Assembly (NCBI GenBank): GCA_008933615.1
Contig: WBUR01000011.1
Coordinates: 27,170-91,169 of the forward strand
Length of the DNA: 64,000 bases
Reading direction: 5' to 3'
From: a bacterium
GTDB lineage: Bacteria; CLD3; SB21
Translations under genes and position numbers: made by a program
Shown: in pieces, positions 63,900 to 64,000 of the stretch
How positions within the stretch are numbered: the stretch's first letter is position 1
How the letters are laid out: each line of letters starts with the position of its first letter
The notes under the pieces: model-generated
Database searches by the model: none
Seen by the model: the letters and a program-made list of their open reading frames with translations, nothing else
Told to the model about the DNA's origin: nothing

Positions 63900-64000
63900 T
63901 AAGTCTCTGACGCTTTCGGGACTATGGTTGTCTTGAAGTCAATATATTTTTCATAATCATAGTAAGGGATAAAGAGTTTCTGAGTACGATACGTCAATAT
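63899..64000 (-). CDS. C-terminal end of an unidentified protein
   Basis: The last 33 codons of a minus-strand gene that continues past the window; the stop TAA (63899-63901) overlaps the ATG of the GT39-type gene as TAATG. The visible tail is basic and aromatic with no recognisable motif. It belongs to the same transcript as the glycan cluster. Confidence 0.75.
   Translation of the reverse strand: MLTYRTQKLFIPYYDYEKYIDFKTTIVPKASET

Overview
The window is a bacterial chromosome segment with a moderate-GC, densely coding layout and no gene-free stretch longer than 300 bases. It looks like a member of the Fibrobacterota-Chlorobiota-Bacteroidota (FCB) neighbourhood. Supporting features are a short 285-residue primary-type sigma factor without region 1.1, a DUF2723 membrane protein, a DUF4837 lipoprotein, a PorV/PorQ-family outer membrane protein, an ArsA-like ATPase with an HSP20-like tail, LpxB (so an outer membrane with lipid A) and ExbB-ExbD-ExbD-TonB. 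The three tRNA promoters are sigma-70-like (TTGNNN, 17 bp, TATANT) rather than the typical Bacteroidetes -33/-7 type, so a phylum outside Bacteroidota proper (Ignavibacteria, KSB1, Calditrichota or a relative) is plausible. The phylum call is inference.

Layout. (1) 1-8.3 kb, + strand: 3' end of fumC, a TIGR04283-type glycosyltransferase, the sigma factor, dgt, a YbbR protein overlapping tsaD, then ExbB-ExbD-ExbD-TonB. (2) 8.4-20.2 kb, - strand: a CAT-anticodon tRNA, a STAS protein with a helical partner, an ATGA-coupled chain (flippase-like protein, DUF4837 lipoprotein, PgsA, TPR-CsgG-like protein), the DUF2723 protein, rfbD, a GT2, dnaB and a receiver-DHp protein. (3) 20.4-34.5 kb, + strand: HEAT lipoprotein, UPF0182 protein, a second receiver-DHp protein with a degenerate receiver, TldD, thioesterase, Lgt, DUF4159, CcmC, PorV-like protein, a membrane protein, a CHASE2 adenylate cyclase and a FecR-TPR protein. 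(4) lpxB alone on -, then M50 protease, rhomboid, pyrF, tRNA-Val and tRNA-Asp on +. (5) 39.2-44.9 kb, - strand: a metalloprotease/propeller/beta-barrel protein, the ArsA-like ATPase, a thioredoxin-like lipoprotein and TatC. (6) 44.9-64 kb, - strand: a surface-glycan cluster running off the end of the window.

The glycan cluster holds an initiating polyprenyl-phosphate sugar-phosphate transferase and a WecG/TagA glycosyltransferase. It also has a GT2, a GT4, an O-antigen ligase/polymerase-type protein, a GT39-type enzyme, two methyltransferases, a fused alcohol dehydrogenase-Gfo/Idh protein and a Wzi-like outer membrane protein. Two NodU/CmcH-family carbamoyltransferases are present, together with SxtJ, a 55-residue DUF5989 protein (57189-57356) and an SGNH hydrolase. 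SxtJ, DUF5989 and SGNH proteins are recurrent partners of such carbamoyltransferases, but here the set is spread across the cluster. The likely product is a carbamoylated, possibly methylated, lipid-linked surface glycan. A GxxExxY gene bounded by inverted arms of iterated CACNGAGA units interrupts the cluster and looks like a small inserted cassette.

Most notable for follow-up: the two receiver-DHp proteins lacking a kinase ATPase domain (one with a degenerate receiver), the GxxExxY cassette, the dispersed carbamoyltransferase module with an unrecognised helical-toroid partner, the metalloprotease/propeller/barrel protein, the CHASE2 cyclase/FecR-TPR pair, and an apparent AUU start codon on the SGNH hydrolase gene.
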